Notes: generated by a model not told the origin, from the sequence alone. Shown: positions 23,284 to 32,709, counted from the stretch's first letter. The stretch: 64,000 nt of DNA from Dastarcus helophoroides (GCA_028583605.1 CM053337.1:24538162-24602161); one strand, 5' to 3'. Made by a program: numbers and translations.

Positions 23284-23846
23284 ATTTCAAACAAGAGACA
23301 AACTAGCTTTTTGAAAAATTTTGAATGAAGAATTGGTTCTAAAGTTACCTATAATTCTGAAAGATTTCGGACCAATCCCGGAAGAAGTTTATCCTGTACT
23401 GACTCTGGCCGTGGAAGCCTTCCTTTTCTGACTTCAAAGTATTTCTCATTTGACGCAACACTCATTTTCCAACAAAACATCTTGTATAGAAGTTTTTCGG
23501 TATAGCCTTTAGCTCTTTTAACGAATTTCTGTTATGGCCTCTATTGACTCGAAATGGGTTCCACAAAGCGGCAGTTTTAGTTTGGAAAACCAAAAGAAAT
23601 CAGCTGGAGCCAAATCTGGTTAATACGGTTCTTAGACAATTTTAGATATTTGTTGCGTTTTATGCCCCAAATTCACATCTCTAGATGATAGTGCATTACG
23701 ATCAAGCAAAATCCACGAATTTTCTTTCCATAATTTTGGCCGCTTTTGAGGAATTTTCTCTCGCTATAGTACGGTCAAATAGTAATCTTTATATACCCGA
23801 ACGAGTTTTAAATGCTCCAAACCACGAATATCGATGCCATAATTTT

Positions 23847-24120
23847 GGTGGAACGGACTGGTCCTTGGTTGTCTTAAACAATTGATCCACAAATCTTGTC
23901 CCTTGAAACCAAGAAAGATTAAAAACACGACAACAGTTGTTGTAACGCGTTTCAATAGTCAAGCTATCATCTTCAAAGAGATACTAAATCTCTGAACTCT
24001 CTGAATACTCTGAACTCTCTGAAGGTGATAGCTTGGTAATCCAAATGCGTTAGAGCAACTGCTATTGTGTTTTTTAATCTTTTTTGGTTTCAGGGGACAG
24101 GATTTATATATCAATTTAGG
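23847..24120 (+). mobile_element. Hammerhead-family inverted element, full-length copy E, inside mariner
   Basis: It starts GGTGGAACGGACTGGTCC and runs through CTTGAAACCAAGAAAGATT and ACGCGTTTCAATAGTCAAGC. The centre is a small duplicated CTCTGAACTCTCTGAA stretch, and the mirror arm follows to TTTCAGGGGACAGGATTTATA. The minus-strand core has its first base changed (TTGAAGA) and the plus-strand core has CTGAAGG and lost GAAA, so both hammerheads are dead. It is a clean insertion into a mariner coding region, which shows that this family is mobile and not merely part of the AT arrays. Confidence 0.85.
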
Positions 24121-24140
24121 AATATTAAAAAAACAATAGG
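24121..24140. other. Junction between element E and mariner
   Basis: TAAATT/AATTTAGG-like AT-rich bases occur at the junction. No clear target duplication could be defined. Confidence 0.3.
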
Positions 24141-24851
24141 CATTATCTTGACTGTTGATCGATTTCACGTGGTTTTTTTTTAGTTTGCTTGTTTCCATGT
24201 CATCATCTTAAACTCATTGACCCACATCTCATCACCTGTTAAAGTGCCCTCCATGAATGTAAAACCAGGATTGATACAATCTAACATATCTAAAAAGACT
24301 TAAGCACGATACTGTTTTTGTAATAAATTTAGCTTTTTTAGAACGAGAAGAGCGGCAACGCGTCTCATGTCCAAATTATCCATCAAAATCGAGCGATTGA
24401 ACTCGTGCGAAATGTTTAAATCATCGAAAATTTCGCTTAAATACGTATAGCCATTTTTGAACACAATTTTTTTTCACCTTTTTAATGTTTTGTTTGCTGG
24501 AAGATATCAAAGGTTGTCCAGAACTAGACTTGTCTTCGACGATCTCTCGACTATCCTTAAACGCTTTGTACCATTTGTATCTCCGTGTTTTTAATAAAAA
24601 TGATTCCCTATAACATTTTTTTGACAGTTTTAGTGAGTCTGCACACGAGATTTCACTTCCAATACAAAATTTATGGCAAATCCTCTGTTTCCCTCTACAA
24701 TAGATATGTCCATTTTAAAAATCCTGACTTATTACTGAGGTAAATTAACTAAAACGTCCAATATAAAGAAACTGATTGACAGATGATACTCACGTGTGAT
24801 ATAGTTATTAGTAAAGACCGGATTATATGCAACATAAAAAGCTTAAATTAT

Positions 24852-25198
24852 TGTAACAAAATGTAGTTACAAAATTTATTTATGAATTTTCTAGAAAATT
24901 TTATAAGAGGAAGCGGCCGCGATAATGAGTCAAACAGCAGATAGCGCTTCAGAAATTTCGGCAAACGATAAATCTTATCTGCTCGTTCCTTCTAGAACCC
25001 CAAAGGGTATCTATAAATAGCCGGTCCAGTCGGCTTTTCCTCAGTTAGTTAGTCAGTCAATAAATAAGTACGTTCACTAAACATTGTTAATTAGTTGATC
25101 AGTTAAGTGAATTACAATTGTAGTGTTTCGAGTTCAGTTTGAAAATAAAGTGGTTACAATTCACGCAGTATTAATCTTCGATCCAATAAGGCGCAACA
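24852..25198 (+). mobile_element. Solo LTR of a gypsy-type retrotransposon, copy 1
   Basis: It begins TGTAACAAAATGTAG and ends AAGGCGCAACA, so it has TG...CA termini. It carries TTTTCTAGAAAA, a GCGGCCGCGATAAT block, a TATA-like CTATAAATAG followed by TCAGTTAGTTAGTCAGTCAA where transcription could start, and AATAAAGTGGTTACAATTC near the 3' end. No primer-binding site, gag or pol is next to it. Three more copies are at 31165, 43131 and 44369. Flanking bases are AT-rich (TTAT before, ATAT after), without an exact duplication. Confidence 0.85.
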
Positions 25199-25199
25199 A

Positions 25200-26060
25200 T
25201 ATGCATGCAAATATGCACGCAAAACGCTTAAAATATGCATAAAAATTCTCACAATATGCAACTTTAAATAATAATTCTATTAATTTTAATAAATTTGTTT
25301 CTGATTAAAAGAAAATTCCTTTTCTTCTAAGCAATTCTGCTTTAAATTGCTTTTAGTTTGAGCACATTTGCTTTTTATTCCAATAAGTTTAATTCTAATT
25401 TAAATTTTGCTATTAATTTGAATGAGTTTATTTTTAGTGTGAACACAGTTTCTAATTTGAATGGATTTGCTTCTAATTTGTACAAATTTATAGTCAGTTT
25501 GAACAAATGTGCTTCCAATTTTGACAAATTTCTAGTATGTGGCTACCCAAATTTAAAAGTTTTTTTGGAAATTTGTTTTTTTTTTCACTCAAAGTTAAAA
25601 GTGTTAATAAATGTTAAATTTTGTTTTGTTCTTGGTTTGTCGATCTTAAAATTTGGACATTTTTGCAAAAATTTTAGTTGAGATTTAAAAGTTTTGCAAC
25701 AACTTTCATAATGAATTGATTTCTTTGAAAATTTTAGCCTTTTTCCAAAATTTTAATTAACTTTTTTTTAATTTTGACTTTGAAAATAATTTTTTAATTT
25801 CGACTTTTTTTGAAGAATTTTGATGTTTCTTGAATATTTCGTTTTTTTTAAATGGGGACTTCGAAGTGGCGACTTTTTTAAAACAGTGTCTTTTACAATT
25901 GCGACTTTCAAAATTTAAAATTTTCAAACAGTGATTTTTTTTAATTTCTATCTTTATTTGAAAATGTATATCTTCTATATTTTTCTTTTCTCTTAAGTTT
26001 TTATTTTTGTAAATTGCGTTTTTTAAGAGTTTCCACTTTTTTTTTTATTTCAAGATTTTT
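25200..26060. repeat. T-rich degenerate A/T-tract array
   Basis: The left part has degenerate repeats of AATTTGNACAAATTTG type (about 25355-25540). The rest is TTTTGACTTTTTTGAAAATTTC-like. The open frame at 25358-25681 is a by-product of the repeat (N/F/S-rich, no motif). Confidence 0.65.
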
Positions 26061-26066
26061 TAATTA

Positions 26067-26488
26067 CAGTAAAAGCTCAATATAATGGATCTCTATTTAA
26101 CGGACTTGGATATAACAACTGCCACTGTCATCGTTGACAGAAAACATTGTTCAACTATACTATACTTATTTTAGGGAGTTGATTGTAAAAACAACAAACT
26201 TCAAAGGTGCGAAAAAAACTTGATTCCTTTTTCGAAGCAGGATTACCAGAAATAAGGACGTCGACGGCACCGTAAACAACGTCAGCAACATCACTTCAGG
26301 AAGGGGTTCAAAGACAATTAATTAAAATTTTGTTTCTGTTTTCTATTTTTCATTTATCTTTATGTACAGAGTGTATTTTCAAAAAAACAGTTTTTTGAGT
26401 TTTTTAAAACCTATTTTTATTTAGCGGCTTTTCGGCTTTAAAGGACATTCCCTTCCCCCATTTAGTTTGTTATATCGAGGTCTTACTC
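26067..26488. mobile_element. Tigger/pogo-like MITE
   Basis: The left end CAGTAAAAGCTCAATATAATGG follows TA (26065-26066). The right end, read on the minus strand, is GAGTAAGACCTCGATATAAC and is followed by TA (26489-26490). Subterminal ACGGACTTGGATATAAC and its mirror support pairing. At about 420 bp and with no frame it is non-autonomous. Its right end is copied in each unit of the array that starts at 26459. Confidence 0.75.
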
Positions 26489-28745
26489 TATTTCGTATTT
26501 TTTAGGAATATTTTGTTTTTGTCAAAATATGACGTTGATAATATTTCGAATCCTTCCGAATTGTTGCATTTTTTTGAAAATTTCGAGTTTTTTCTTCAAA
26601 ATTATGATTTCAAGAATAAATAACAAGATTTCAAAATTAGATGACTTTTACATGAAAAGTCCAAAAAGTAGTAACTTAAGACTAAAGTCGCATTTTAAGA
26701 AAAACACCTATCTCAAGAGAAAAGAACAACATACCGAGAAAAAAGTTGAGATTTCTAGAAATTTTTAGGAATGTATTCAAAATTTCTGGAAATTCTAAAG
26801 ATCTTAATTTTCTGAAAAAAAACTCAAATTATGAAATTTAAAAAAAGGGTTAAATTCGACAAAATCCTTGAATATAAGGAAAAAATGCGAAATGTATCAA
26901 AGAAAGTCAATTAAAAAAAAGTCGAATTTTGAAATAAAATACAACGCTGAGAAAAAAAAACGTATTAAAAAAAAACAATCTAAAATCCTTTTGTGGTGTT
27001 TTTATCTTTCTTGGTTTCAGGGAAATGGAGAGACCATTTAGTTCGTTATATCAAGGTTTTACTCTATTTAGTATTTTTTTAAGAATCTTGTGTTTTTGTC
27101 ACAATAGGATGTTCAAAATACTTCGAATCCTTCCGAATTGTTGCACTTTTTTAGAAATTTCGGGTTTTTTCTTCAAAATGATGATTTCGGGAATAAATGG
27201 CGAGATTTCAAAATTAGATAACTTTTAAATGAAAAGTTCAAAAAGTAGTATCTTGAGAGGTCGAATTTAAAAAAAAACATTTATTTTAGGAGAAAAGAAC
27301 AAAATATCGAGGAAAAAGTTAAAATTTCTAGAAATTTTTAGGAATTCAGTCAACATTTCTGGAACTTCTGAAGATCTAAATTTTCAGAAAAAAAACTCAA
27401 ATTACGGAATTTAAAAAAAAAGGTAAAATTCGAGAAAATCCTTGAATATTAGGAAAAAATGTGAAATGTATCAAAGAAAGTCAATTTAAAAAAAAAAGTC
27501 GAATTTTGAAATAAAATACAAAGTTGAGGAAAAAAAAACGTATTTAAAAAAAACAATCTAAAATCCTTTTGCGGTGTTTTTTATCTTTCTTGGTTTCAGG
27601 GAAATAAAGGGACTATTTAGTTCGTTATATCGAGGTTTTACCCTATTTTTTTAAAGAATCTTGTGTTTTTGTCAAAATATAACGTTTATAGTACTTCGAA
27701 TTCTTCCGAATTGATGCATTTTTTTTAAGTTTCGAGTTTTTTCTTCAAAATTATGATTTCAAGAATAAATCACGAGATTTTAAAATTAGATGACTTTTCA
27801 ATAAAAAGTCCAAAAAGCAGTATCTTGAGACTAAAGTCGAATTTTAAGAACAACACTCATTTCAAGAGAAACGAACAAAATATCGAGGAAAAAGTTGAAA
27901 TTTCTAGAAATTTTTAGGAATTTAGTCAACATTTCTGAATATTCTAAAGATCTTAATTTTTAAAACAAAAACCTCAAATTACGGGATTTAAAAAAAAGGT
28001 AAAATTCGAGAAAGTCCTTGAATATTAGGAAAAATTGTGAAATGTATCAAAGAAAGTCAAATTTTGAAATAAAATACAAAGTTGAGAAAAAAAACGTATT
28101 TAAAAATCAATCTAAAGTCCCTTTGTTGTGTTTTTAATCTTTCTTGGTTTCAGGAAAATGAAGGGACCATTTAATTCGTTATATCGAGGTTTTACTTTAT
28201 TTCGTTTTTTTTATGAATCTTGTCAAAATATGAAGTTTATAATACTTCAAATCCTTCCGAATTGTTAAATTTTTTTTTAATTTTGAGTTTTTTCTTTACA
28301 ATTATGACTTCAAGACTAAATGACGAGGTTTCAAAATTAGATGACTTTTAAATGAAAAGTCCAAAAAGTAGTATCTTGAGACTAAAGTCGAATTTTAAGT
28401 AAAACACTTATTTTAAGAAAAAAGAACAAAATATCGAGGAGAAAGTTGAAATTTCTAGAAACATTTCGAAATTCAGTCATCATTTCTAGAAATTCTAAAG
28501 ATCTAAATTTCCAGACAAAAACGTCAAATTATGAAATTTAAAAAAAGGTAAAATTCGAGAAAATCCTTAAATATTAAGAACAAATGTAAAATATATCAAA
28601 GAAAGTCATTTTAAAAACAAAGTCGAATTTTGAAATAAAATACAAAGTTGAGAAAAAAAACGTATTTTAAGAAAAAATCTAAAATCACTTTCTTGTGTTT
28701 TTTAATCTTTCTTGGTTTCAGGGAACAAGATTTGTATTTAAATTT
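26459..28745 (+). repeat. Four-unit tandem array (~570 bp) built from fused transposon ends
   Basis: The landmark CCATTTAGTTYGTTATATCRAGG starts at 26459, 27034, 27613 (first base changed) and 28168, giving spacings of about 575, 579 and 555 bp. Each unit begins with the right end of the Tigger MITE, continues with about 500 bp of A/T-tract sequence, and ends with TGTGTTTTTAATCTTTCTTG and TTTCAGGG, the outer arm of the hammerhead-family element. The last unit ends by continuing into GGAACAAGATTTGTATTTAAATTTTT, the true end of that arm. Divergence between units is moderate. Confidence 0.85.
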
Positions 28746-29170
28746 TTAAAATCCGTAGTGTGACTCCGTGAGAAAATAGAAATACCCCACAGAAAGTTAA
28801 ATTTTGAAAACACCGTCAAATTTGAGAACACTTCTCTGTGAAAAAGATAAATTTTGAAAAAAAAAAGATTAATTTCAAAAAAACTTTGTTACTTCCGAGA
28901 CCATAATAAATATGATGTTGACATGAAATCAAAATTTCCAGAAGATAATTTTTGAGACAAATGTGGAAATTTAGAGAAAAAAAACGAGTTTCGAGTCAAC
29001 AAATCTAATTTTTCAAAAACAAATTTTGAAAAGGTTAATAGAACTTTACAGAAAATGAATATAATTTTGAAAAAAATAAATACAAAACTGAATAAAAAGT
29101 CGTGCATGAAAATTTCGAGAAAAAGTCAAATTTTAAGCAAACCGTAAACATATCTTAAAGTCCTTTTTTT
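28746..29170. repeat. A-rich degenerate A/T-tract array
   Basis: GAAAAAGTCAAATTTTGA-type phrases without clear period. No coding potential was seen apart from low-complexity frames. Confidence 0.6.
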
Positions 29171-29349
29171 GGTGGAACGGACTGATCCTTGGTTATCTTC
29201 AACAATTTAAATACAGAACTTGTCCCCTGAAACCAAGAAAGATTAAAAAACACACAACAAACGCTGCTGAGTGTCTCTCTGAAGATGACAGCTTGGCTGT
29301 CGAAACGCGTTAGAGCAACGTTTGTTGTGTGTTTTTTAATCTTTCTTAG
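29171..29349 (+). mobile_element. Hammerhead-family element, compact copy G
   Basis: It begins GGTGGAACGGACTGATCC and contains one complete hammerhead with both stem I arms on the plus strand. It breaks at CTTTCTTAGTTAGTTTTTCC before the distal part of the second arm. It is the best-preserved single-ribozyme copy in the window. Confidence 0.85.
29235..29347 (+). ncRNA. Hammerhead ribozyme, near-ideal (copy G)
   Basis: Core CTGAAGA is at 29279-29285, with one extra T at 29286. Stem II pairs GACAGC (29287-29292) with GCTGTC (29296-29301) across a TTG loop. GAA at 29302-29304 and A at 29305 follow, then a minimal stem III in the palindrome ACGCGT (29305-29310) and cleavage position U at 29311. 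Stem I pairs CTCT (29275-29278) with AGAG (29312-29315). After an internal loop it continues as 29 perfect base pairs, 29235-29263 with 29319-29347. The invariant CUGANGA and GAAA bases are all present. Other copies have GATAGC/GCTATC in stem II, so this copy shows a compensatory pair change. The CUGANGA consensus and UH cleavage rule are family knowledge; activity is inferred. Confidence 0.75.
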
Positions 29350-29767
29350 TTAGTTTTTCCATCATAAAATTCTGATTCTAACAGGTAGAAAATTTCAGAA
29401 CTAATCCAATGTTAAGAAAAACATTTCCAAAAAGACGAAATTTCGAGAAAAACCTTGAAATTGAGAGACGAAATCTTGAGAGAAAGTCAAATTTTGACAA
29501 AGAAAATTCCAGGAAAAAGACGAAATCTAATAGAAATTCAAAATATCTCGCACTTATTTTTTTGAATGGTCAAATTTTTTGAAAAACTTTAAATTTCTTT
29601 GTTAAACATCTATTTTCTTTTAACTGCTTAAGTCAGAGCGAGACAAGTGCCTCACCATAACGTCAGAAACTGTCCAGTATTGGAGGTAAATTTCTATTCA
29701 CGTTTTATTGGCTTTTTCTTCGCAAGTTACTCCTTTCCCAATTTTAAATTTTCAGTAACCTGGATTT
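29350..29767. repeat. Degenerate array and left flank of element H
   Basis: A-rich array to about 29640. Then TCTATTCACGTTTTATTGGC and TTCTTCGCAAGTTACT (29694-29737) recur inverted at about 30040-30080, on the other side of element H. The two sides therefore belong to one inverted-repeat insertion site or older MITE split by H. Confidence 0.55.
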
Positions 29768-30023
29768 TGATGGAAAGGACTAATCCTTGGTTATCTTCAG
29801 AAACTGAAATACAGATCTTGTCCCTTGAAACCAAGAAAGATTAAAAATTACAACACAAGTTGCTCTAACCCTTTTTGATAGCCAAGCTATCATCTTCAGA
29901 GAGATAGTGAAGATCTCTCGTCTCTGAAGATACTATCTTGGCTATCGAAACGCGTTAGAGCAACCCGTGTTGGGTTTCCTATTCTTTTTTGGTTTCAGTA
30001 GACACGATTTGTATTTCAATTTT
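29768..30023 (+). mobile_element. Hammerhead-family inverted element, full-length copy H
   Basis: Left arm from TGATGGAAAGGACTAATCC through CCTTGAAACCAAGAAAGATT to GATAGCCAAGCTATCATC; centre AGAGATAGTGAAGATCTCTC; right arm with CTGAAGA, GGCTATCGAAACGCGTTAG and TTTCAGTAGACACGATTTG. On the minus strand the left hammerhead keeps CTGAAGA and stem II but has lost the G of GAAA. On the plus strand the right one keeps both core halves with a rearranged stem II. This copy shows the family's full layout of two hammerheads facing each other. Confidence 0.85.
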
Positions 30024-30655
30024 TCAGTAATCTGAAGTAACTGGCGAAGAAAAAGCCAATAAAACATGAATGAAAATACTAGTACTTCGCAAAGACGATA
30101 CAGAGAATATTGAGATATATGTCTTTTTACAAAAATTCAGAAAATCGAAAAATTTTCTTACAAAGTTTTTATTTGTTTATCAAGATCCACCAAATCTTGG
30201 GAAAACGGCAAATTTTGAACATTTTCTAGGATATTAATCTTCACAAAAATTTAGAATTTCCAAAAAAATGTTCTTCAAAGTTTCTACTTTTTTTATCAGA
30301 AAATCGACCAAATTTTGAAGAAAGGGCAAATTCTGATAAACAATTCGAAATTTGCAGAAATTCGGATTTTATAAAAGTATAAATTTTCAGTGTCGAATTT
30401 GGAGTTTTAAAAAATAAAAGACAAATGTTGCAAAAAAGGCTGAATTCTGAAGAAAAAATGGTACTCATCTTAATATAAATTTTCGATCTATTGCTTTAAC
30501 CAAGGAGGGTAAAGTTCTATTCAGCGCTTAGTAAGACTTAAAGCATTAAGTATCCGTTAACAAATATTGTACATATTCTCTGTAATTTATTTGCGAAGTA
30601 TTCATATTCTGACTGTCAGAATTACTTTCTGACAGCTTACAAAAAAATTTTGTAA
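30024..30655. repeat. A-rich array and low-copy sequence
   Basis: It contains AAATTTTGAA-type array to about 30480, then unremarkable sequence leading into the hammerhead motif. A TCTGACTGTCAGAATTACTTTCTGACAG stretch (about 30609-30637) can form small hairpins. Confidence 0.45.
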
Positions 30656-30659
30656 AGGA

Positions 30660-30740
30660 ATATATTTGAATTGGTTTTCTGACGACGGGCAGAGAATAAC
30701 ACTGCCCGAAACGTTAAAATTTTGAATAATCTTGTTGTTA
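30660..30740 (+). ncRNA. Hammerhead-ribozyme-like motif (type 5)
   Basis: CTGACGA (30679-30685) fits the CUGANGA rule. One extra C follows, then stem II GGGCAG (30687-30692) with CTGCCC (30702-30707). GAA is at 30708-30710, then ACGTT giving a one- or two-pair palindromic stem III and a UU cleavage position (30714-30715). Stem I pairs TTTT (30675-30678) with AAAA (30716-30719), directly adjoining the core. It probably comes from a PLE-type terminal repeat; about 200 bp of non-coding sequence follows before the solo LTR region. Confidence 0.6.
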
Positions 30741-31160
30741 TTTATTTTTTACGTCGTTTGAATTTTAATATAGTTTTAAGTGTTTTTCAGTGTTGAGTCC
30801 CAAACAGCGATTGACAAACCAAGATCCAACGCAATCGCTGTTTGCGGCAATCTAAAACAGATTGCCATTCCTTAATAGAAGGTACTGAAATTTAGGATTG
30901 TGAAAGGAGTGACCGGCGAAGAAAAACCCAATAAACTGAATAAAAAAAAAAAATATTGTACATATAGCGAAAATATGCATCATCGCTAGATTTTAGGTGA
31001 AAATGGGTTAAATGAGCATTTGCAAATGTAAATATGCAAATGCCTATAATCCGTTCTCTGGTAATTAGGGGCAGTGTTACTATTTTAAGAGTACAAATAA
31101 TTTATACAACTGCAGGGGCCTTTTAAGCTAGGAATTTTTTTAAGAGAAATGCTTTGAATT
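30741..31160. other. Non-coding DNA downstream of the hammerhead motif
   Basis: It contains ACAGCGATTGACAAACCAAG and a mirrored CAATCGCTGTTTG (30810-30850), plus AATCTAAAACAGATTGCC, which can form hairpins. An A12 run occurs near 30941. The GGCGAAGAAAAACCCAATAAA phrase at about 30916 resembles GGCGAAGAAAAAGCCAATAAA near 30050, so it is repeat-derived. Confidence 0.45.
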
Positions 31161-31164
31161 TTAT

Positions 31165-31495
31165 TGTTGCGCGTTATCGGTTCGAATGATTAACACTTGA
31201 TGAATTGTAACCACTTTATTTCCAATTGATTCTGGAACACAACAATTGTAATTCACTAACACTGTTTAATTAACCAACTTATTCATTAACTTCTAACTAA
31301 CTAACTGAGGGAAAAGCGACCGCCCTATATAGATTCCGGGTAAGGTTCTACAAGAATCCTGCAAATAAAATTTATCGTTTTCCAAAATTTCTGAAGCGCT
31401 TATCTGCCGTTTGATTTATTATCGCGGCCGCTTCTTCCCCTTATCAAATTTTCTAGAAAATTCCCAACTAAACTTATTAATTACTTTTTGCTACA
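31165..31495 (-). mobile_element. Solo LTR of the same gypsy-type family, copy 2
   Basis: The plus strand reads TGTTGCGCGTTATCGG ... TTTTTGCTACA, the reverse complement of copy 1. Shared blocks are TCGCGGCCGCTTC, TATATAG, TTCTAACTAACTAACTGAGG and CCACTTTATTTCC. It is flanked by TTAT on the left and TTAA on the right. No internal sequence remains. Confidence 0.85.
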
Positions 31496-31499
31496 TTAA

Positions 31500-31913
31500 T
31501 ATAAAGATGGTCAGAGCCTCCAGCTACAAAAAACATTTCTGATGAATGTACTTGTCGAAATGGAAGCCTCCAGTATTTGTAGAAACTTAGTCAAAATTTT
31601 ATCCTCAACTAGACAAATTGGTTTCCTTAAATGGAATTCAAAGAACCAATGTGTGTTTTGGGGCCAAGCTCCAGATATGAAAATAGTAGTCCAGAGTGGG
31701 CCTAACATCTATGAGCTCAAGCAGCACACCAATGTTATGCTTCTGAAGTTGATGAATAACTAAACTGAGTTTAAAATTTAACAATTTATTTACATATAGA
31801 TTTGTTCCAGATATACAAATGTAGGAATAAAAATTGTCAGATGCAATGAATTATACGCTTCTTCTTCAATTGAAGATGTAAAGTAGTTTATTTTTTGTTT
31901 CAGCTCATATTAC
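31500..31913. other. Low-copy DNA, no supported gene
   Basis: A plus-strand frame (31542-31763, 73 codons) and an overlapping minus frame are both open and of normal composition. Neither shows a motif, and they cannot both be real. It might be transposon-derived. Confidence 0.35.
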
Positions 31914-32177
31914 ATGCAATGCCATCGTCCCCAAGCGTACGAAAGATTCCAATCCTACTCTCCCGAATCAAAAATACGAAGCGGATCACACCGTTCTGTC
32001 TGGTGTAGTCATCGATTGGGGTCACGGCTGGGGATGGGGTCAGACAGCATGGGCGGCACAGGCGGCTTGTGCCCATGAAGCTGCCGTCAGTTCGAGTCTC
32101 TACTGTCACGCCGTCGAAGACTATTCCCTTGGGGGTTTCGAAGAAGTCGACTGGAGCGCCTTTGGTGACTTTACTTT
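31914..32177 (-). CDS. Candidate internal exon of an unidentified host gene
   Basis: The minus strand has an acceptor-like TTCATTCTTTTAG (AG at 32178-32179), 264 bp (exactly 88 codons) without a stop, and a donor-like GCAT|GTAATA. The peptide begins SKVTKGAPVDFFETPKGIVF, has a Cys-rich SRLCRPCCLTP segment and ends FRTLGDDGIA. GC content is well above the surroundings and codons look unbiased by repeats, so this is one of the best protein-coding candidates of host origin. I do not recognise the family. It could belong to the same gene as the minus-strand exon candidates at 32519-32709 and 6998-7211. Confidence 0.45.
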
Positions 32178-32518
32178 CTAAAAGAATGAAACCTTTTAAA
32201 AGTGTCTATTAGTCAAGTGGTCCTGCAATAAACTAATCGGCTTAAGCGGTAGAACTGATTGTAAATTTTTGAGAATTGACATGGTCTCCTGGCAACGTAG
32301 CGGTGGCCAATATTATTCGCATTGAAAGTTTGACAGTTGTCGTCTTAAAAATTATTGATCACTTTCAAGCAGGTGGGGGTTAATATCACTGTCACTATGC
32401 AAGCTGACTGATATTGTTTGAATTTGGTCTTGTTTTTATTTTTGTTTTCATCAATTGCTCCCATCAGATTTTTCTCACATAGATTTATAAATCTTAAAAC
32501 GTTTGTATATCATAACAC
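32178..32518. other. Non-coding DNA (possible intron)
   Basis: No frame, no repeat. It separates two minus-strand exon candidates. Confidence 0.35.
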
Positions 32519-32709
32519 TTGCGTCCATTTATTTTTAAAATATTCTGCGTAGATCCCAAAGTTTTAATTCTCATGGAAAAAAGCGAACCGCTCAACGGTT
32601 TTGTCATAACTCTGGGAGAAAAAGTACTTGCAGGTTTTGTTCTGTCGACATTTGTACCCAAACAAGGTTTTACTTCTACAGACGCGACTCCAATGTAACC
32701 CATGTACCA
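32519..32709 (-). CDS. Weak candidate exon
   Basis: A minus-strand frame from TTTAG|TGGTACATGGG to a donor-like CGCAA|GTGTTA is open for 191 bp and reads WYMGYIGVASVEVKPC ... FSMRIKTLGS. Splice sites are poor and another frame is also partly open, so confidence is low. Proximity to the 31914-32177 candidate on the same strand is the main support. Confidence 0.25.

Larger units (their letters stand above)
20838..23388 (-). mobile_element. Penelope-like element with inverted terminal sequences
   Basis: ACTTCTTCCGGGATTGGACC starts at 20838 on the plus strand, and its near-identical counterpart (ACTTCTTCCGGGATTGGTCC) occurs on the minus strand ending the element at about 23388, so the termini are inverted. 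PLE terminal repeats are known to occur both directly and inverted. Within lie the RT/GIY-YIG gene (minus), a hammerhead-like motif just inside the 3' end (20886-20916) and a duplicated ~90-bp unit (20997-21145). The 5' leader is only about 100 bp, shorter than a full PLE terminal repeat. A decayed mariner abuts the right end. Confidence 0.85.
23400..24720 (-). pseudogene. mariner-family transposase, decayed and split
   Basis: Minus-strand pieces in order: the DNA-binding part around 24720-24400 (FLLKTRRYKWYKAFKDSREI, VEDKSSSGQPLISSS), EFNRSILMDNLDMRRVAA, then the first catalytic block TGDEMWVNEF near 24220. A hammerhead-family element interrupts at 23847-24120. Beyond it are GIDIRGLEHLKLV, an LLDRNALSSRD segment where HDNAR-type sequence is expected, and PDLAPADFFWFPKLKLPL near 23590 carrying the last catalytic Asp. 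The catalytic layout fits mariner (D,D34D). Stops and frameshifts are frequent. Terminal inverted repeats were not found; the left end abuts the PLE. Confidence 0.75.

Noticed and set aside
25358..25681. 107-codon plus-strand frame rich in N, F, S
   Set aside because: It is a by-product of a degenerate AATTTG repeat, with no sign of a real protein.
31542..31763. 73-codon plus-strand frame
   Set aside because: A minus-strand frame overlaps it almost fully, and no domain is recognised.
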